DNA of 64,000 bases from Callaeas wilsoni (taxonomy: Eukaryota > Chordata > Aves > Passeriformes > Callaeidae). This document shows positions 63,801-64,000 of this stretch, one piece after another; position 1 is the stretch's first letter, and each line of letters begins with the position of its first letter. The notes beneath the pieces were generated by a model. That model worked only from the letters and a program-made list of their open reading frames with translations, was not told the origin of the DNA and searched no databases. The DNA lies in contig VWPU01010308.1 of assembly GCA_013398955.1 (NCBI GenBank), positions 178,039 through 242,038 on the forward strand. The letters are read 5' to 3'. Made by a program: the position numbers and the translations under genes.

Positions 63801-64000
63801 ATCAAGGGACGACCCGCGGGGAGCGCCGGGGCTGAACCCACCTGTCCGAATCCGACGAGGGCACGGCGGCAGCGGCCGCGACGGGCCAAGCGGGTGGCGG
63901 CGAGCGGCGCGGCTCCGCGGCTGGAGGCGGCGGCGCCTGGGCTTCCCCACCGCCCTCCGCAGGGCCCGGCACCTTCGCGTCGTCGGCCGCCCGCTGCGGG
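45472..64000 (-). CDS. NAF1: NAF1, H/ACA RNP assembly factor (gene span, 5' partial)
   Basis: NAF1 is a nuclear factor that binds the dyskerin-NOP10-NHP2 core during assembly of H/ACA snoRNPs, scaRNPs and telomerase RNP, and is later replaced by GAR1. Eight exons join as 45472-45887, 48365-48470, 52119-52170, 55786-55946, 56887-56969, 59995-60088, 62024-62156 and 63842-64000 (read on the minus strand, last to first). All introns are GT-AG and all phases agree, giving 400 residues plus stop with no interruption. Numbering from the window edge, residues 48-64 are Ser/Asp-rich, about 105-205 form the Gar1-like NAF1 core, 241-256 are Lys/Arg-rich (candidate nuclear localisation signal) and 384-390 are polyproline before the C-terminal QFRPY. 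The order matches vertebrate NAF1. The start codon lies beyond the window. The gene appears intact. Confidence 0.95.
45888..48364 (-). other. NAF1 intron 7
   Basis: Begins GTGAGTGAATG and ends TTCTTTAG. No recognisable repeat, snoRNA or other gene was found in its 2477 bases. The open frame of exon 8 continues upstream into this intron by chance. Confidence 0.8.
48365..48470 (-). CDS. NAF1: NAF1 exon 7
   Basis: It encodes residues 228-262 and the first base of 263. It starts with ALDFSDDEKERE, an acidic stretch that looks like a casein kinase 2 site, and continues into the basic KQKKKKPSSQGRKKVR, a candidate nuclear localisation signal. The acceptor is TTTAACCAG and the donor CATCAA|GTGAGT. 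Confidence 0.92.
48471..52118 (-). other. NAF1 intron 6
   Basis: Starts GTAACTAG and ends TTTAACCAG, 3648 bases. It holds an antisense CR1 fragment at about 50015-51044 with one unresolved base (N at 50375). Nothing else is recognised in the rest. Confidence 0.8.
50015..51044 (+). mobile_element. CR1 LINE 3' part, about 1 kb, in NAF1 intron 6
   Basis: Plus strand, antisense to NAF1. It starts in the reverse transcriptase region (CTGTGGGATGAGCAGGTTCA, GTTCCTCAGGGCTCAGTTCC, then SADDTKL in the catalytic box position). It continues through GGATCTGGGGGTGCTGGT, CATCCTGGGGTGCATCAAG, GTCCTTGAGCGCATCCAGAG and TTTACTGAGAGGGTGGTCAA to a terminus GTCTATTCTATTCCATCC. The pentameric ATTCT terminus differs from the ATTCTATGA end of the CR1 copies at 22.7 and 29.9 kb, so this is a different CR1 subfamily. 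Stops and frameshifts make it inactive. One ambiguous base lies at 50375. Confidence 0.93.
52119..52170 (-). CDS. NAF1: NAF1 exon 6
   Basis: A short 52-base exon. Its first base completes Gln210 and the rest encodes residues 211-227, EKGSDASWKNDQEPPVE. The acceptor is TTTCTTTTAG and the donor GAA|GTAACT. Its small size would make it easy to miss in automatic annotation, but the phase fits exactly between exons 5 and 7. Confidence 0.9.
52171..55785 (-). other. NAF1 intron 5
   Basis: Begins GTGAGTCTG and ends CTTTTAG, 3615 bases. Nothing else is recognised in it, only short A tracts (52557-52567, 53255-53268, 54814-54825). Confidence 0.75.
55786..55946 (-). CDS. NAF1: NAF1 exon 5 (end of Gar1-like core)
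   Basis: It encodes residues 157-209 and two bases of 210. It contains IFEIFGPVSHPFYVIRFN, the signature FGPV-x-P-x-Y stretch of the NAF1/GAR1 beta-barrel, and DSMYFAP just after it, both hallmarks of this family that contact dyskerin. The acceptor is TTTCTTGCAG and the donor AACA|GTGAGT. Confidence 0.97.
55947..56886 (-). other. NAF1 intron 4
   Basis: Begins GTGTGTGTAAAA and ends TTCTTGCAG, 940 bases. Nothing else is recognised in it. Confidence 0.8.
56887..56969 (-). CDS. NAF1: NAF1 exon 4
   Basis: Its first two bases complete Val129, and it encodes residues 130-156: IIESLRGLPAVNEESIIF, then KEDRQAAGK. This forms the middle of the Gar1-like barrel. The acceptor is CCATTTTAG and the donor AAAG|GTGTGT. 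Confidence 0.96.
56970..59994 (-). other. NAF1 intron 3
   Basis: Begins GTAGGCAAG and ends CCATTTTAG, 3025 bases. It contains an (AAAT)n run at 59496-59514. No other repeat or gene is recognised. Confidence 0.75.
59496..59514. repeat. (AAAT)n microsatellite
   Basis: AAATAAATAAATAAATAAA, nearly five units, inside NAF1 intron 3. Confidence 0.9.
59995..60088 (-). CDS. NAF1: NAF1 exon 3 (start of Gar1-like core)
   Basis: It encodes residues 98-128 and the first base of Val129: ALPPVEDLSILLPDSVELK, then LFGTVSSIIEQL. The GTVSSIIEQLV motif opens the conserved NAF1 domain. The acceptor is CTGTTTGCAG and the donor CTAG|GTAGGC. Confidence 0.96.
60089..62023 (-). other. NAF1 intron 2
   Basis: Begins GTAAGTATG and ends TTTGCAG, 1935 bases. 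It contains an antisense ERVL-type LTR (61431-61943). Nothing else is recognised. Confidence 0.8.
61431..61943 (+). mobile_element. ERVL-type LTR, truncated, in NAF1 intron 2
   Basis: Plus strand, antisense to NAF1. It opens TGTGGTGGGTTTTGCTGCAG and continues with phrases typical of avian ERVL LTRs: GTTGATAACATAGAGATGTT, ATTGCTGAGCAGGGCTTACG, CATTCCATACCAGGTAACAT, GCTCAGCATACGAAGCTGGG (where functional copies have a TATA box) and ACACCTGCCCGTCCACGG. After a decayed poly-A signal (ACTAAACTGTG) it ends near TCTGATTCTATCCCCATCTCA. The usual terminal part of the LTR is missing, so it is 3'-truncated, and no target-site duplication is seen. The two open frames (74 and 104 residues) are not genes. 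Confidence 0.85.
62024..62156 (-). CDS. NAF1: NAF1 exon 2
   Basis: Its first base completes Ser53. Residues 54-97 begin with the acidic DSDSDSSSDTPSSLSSALSD stretch that continues from exon 1, and end KDELPID, just before the conserved core. The acceptor is TTTATCCAG and the donor GAT|GTAAGT. Ser/Asp-rich acidic segments of this kind are common in NAF1 and are likely casein kinase 2 targets (inference). Confidence 0.93.
62157..63841 (-). other. NAF1 intron 1
   Basis: Begins GTGGGTTCAGCC and ends TTTATCCAG, 1685 bases. The part next to exon 1 is CpG-rich. It holds a 19-A tract at 62827-62845. No other repeat or gene is recognised. Confidence 0.8.
62827..62845. repeat. Homopolymer A tract, 19 bases
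   Basis: Uninterrupted run of A within NAF1 intron 1 with no retrocopy body next to it. Confidence 0.9.
63470..64000. promoter_or_regulatory. NAF1: CpG-rich block at 5' end of NAF1 (partial CpG island)
   Basis: C+G and CpG density rise sharply from about 63470 and especially from 63700 to the window edge, in contrast to the AT-rich remainder. The block covers exon 1 and the start of intron 1, as is usual for a housekeeping-gene CpG island. The transcription start itself is presumably beyond position 64000. Confidence 0.8.
63842..64000 (-). CDS. NAF1: NAF1 exon 1, 3' part only
   Basis: In the frame that joins exon 2 it encodes residues 1-52 from the window edge and two bases of Ser53. It is Pro/Ala/Gly-rich (AEGGGEAQAPPPPAAEP, PVAAAAAVPSSDSDS) and ends in the acidic stretch shared with exon 2. 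The donor is GGACAG|GTGGGT. The start codon and an unknown number of residues lie outside the window. A longer open frame in another register over this exon is a GC-rich shadow. Confidence 0.88.

Noticed and set aside
63531..63950. 139-residue minus-strand frame over NAF1 exon 1
   Set aside because: It is in a different register from the one that joins exon 2 and crosses the exon 1 donor site. It is a GC-rich shadow.
1..64000. CRISPR arrays, operons or other prokaryotic systems
   Set aside because: The sequence is vertebrate: spliced NAF1, CR1 LINEs and LTRs. No regular spaced repeats of the CRISPR kind were seen.

Overview
The window looks like nuclear DNA of a bird, most likely a passerine. 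It is AT-rich and sparse in genes. It carries many CR1 LINE fragments, several with the avian CR1 3' end (repeats of an ATTCTATGA-type octamer), several retroviral LTRs, and one SINE that joins a tRNA-Ile-like head to a CR1-like tail. That SINE architecture is known from passerine genomes (TguSINE1 type), which is the main reason for favouring a songbird over a chicken-like bird. The passerine assignment is an inference.

Only one protein-coding gene can be supported: NAF1, the H/ACA ribonucleoprotein assembly factor. It lies on the minus strand from the right edge down to about 45.2 kb. Eight exons could be placed by hand, all with GT-AG introns. Joined, they give 1203 in-frame bases (400 residues plus stop) with no internal stop. 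The start codon lies beyond position 64000. The exons encode an acidic Ser/Asp stretch (exons 1-2), the Gar1-like NAF1 core (exons 3-5), a Lys/Arg-rich segment (exon 7) and a Gly/Pro-rich tail ending in polyproline (exon 8). Exon 1 sits in a CpG-rich block that is presumably the promoter-proximal CpG island. A likely polyadenylation signal lies at 45205-45210.

Positions 1 to about 45190 hold no recognisable gene. In human the region 3' of NAF1 is a large gene-poor interval before FSTL5, and this stretch is probably the avian counterpart (inference from synteny, not visible here). It holds solo-LTR-like segments near 1.1, 8.6, 17.1 and possibly 32.4 kb. CR1 pieces lie near 18.4, 22.7, 26.5, 28.6-29.9, 31.6, 40.2 and 41.4 kb, and the SINE at 42.5 kb. 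There are also simple repeats and short tandem duplications. Inside NAF1, an ERVL-type LTR lies in intron 2 and a 1 kb CR1 fragment in intron 6, both antisense to the gene.

I found no clear undescribed biological system. The most unusual structure is the CR1 at 28.6-29.9 kb, where a roughly 300-base piece from farther upstream in the element is embedded in inverted orientation. Element family names and consensus comparisons come from recognition, not from a database search. Edges of repeats are approximate unless a terminus is stated.
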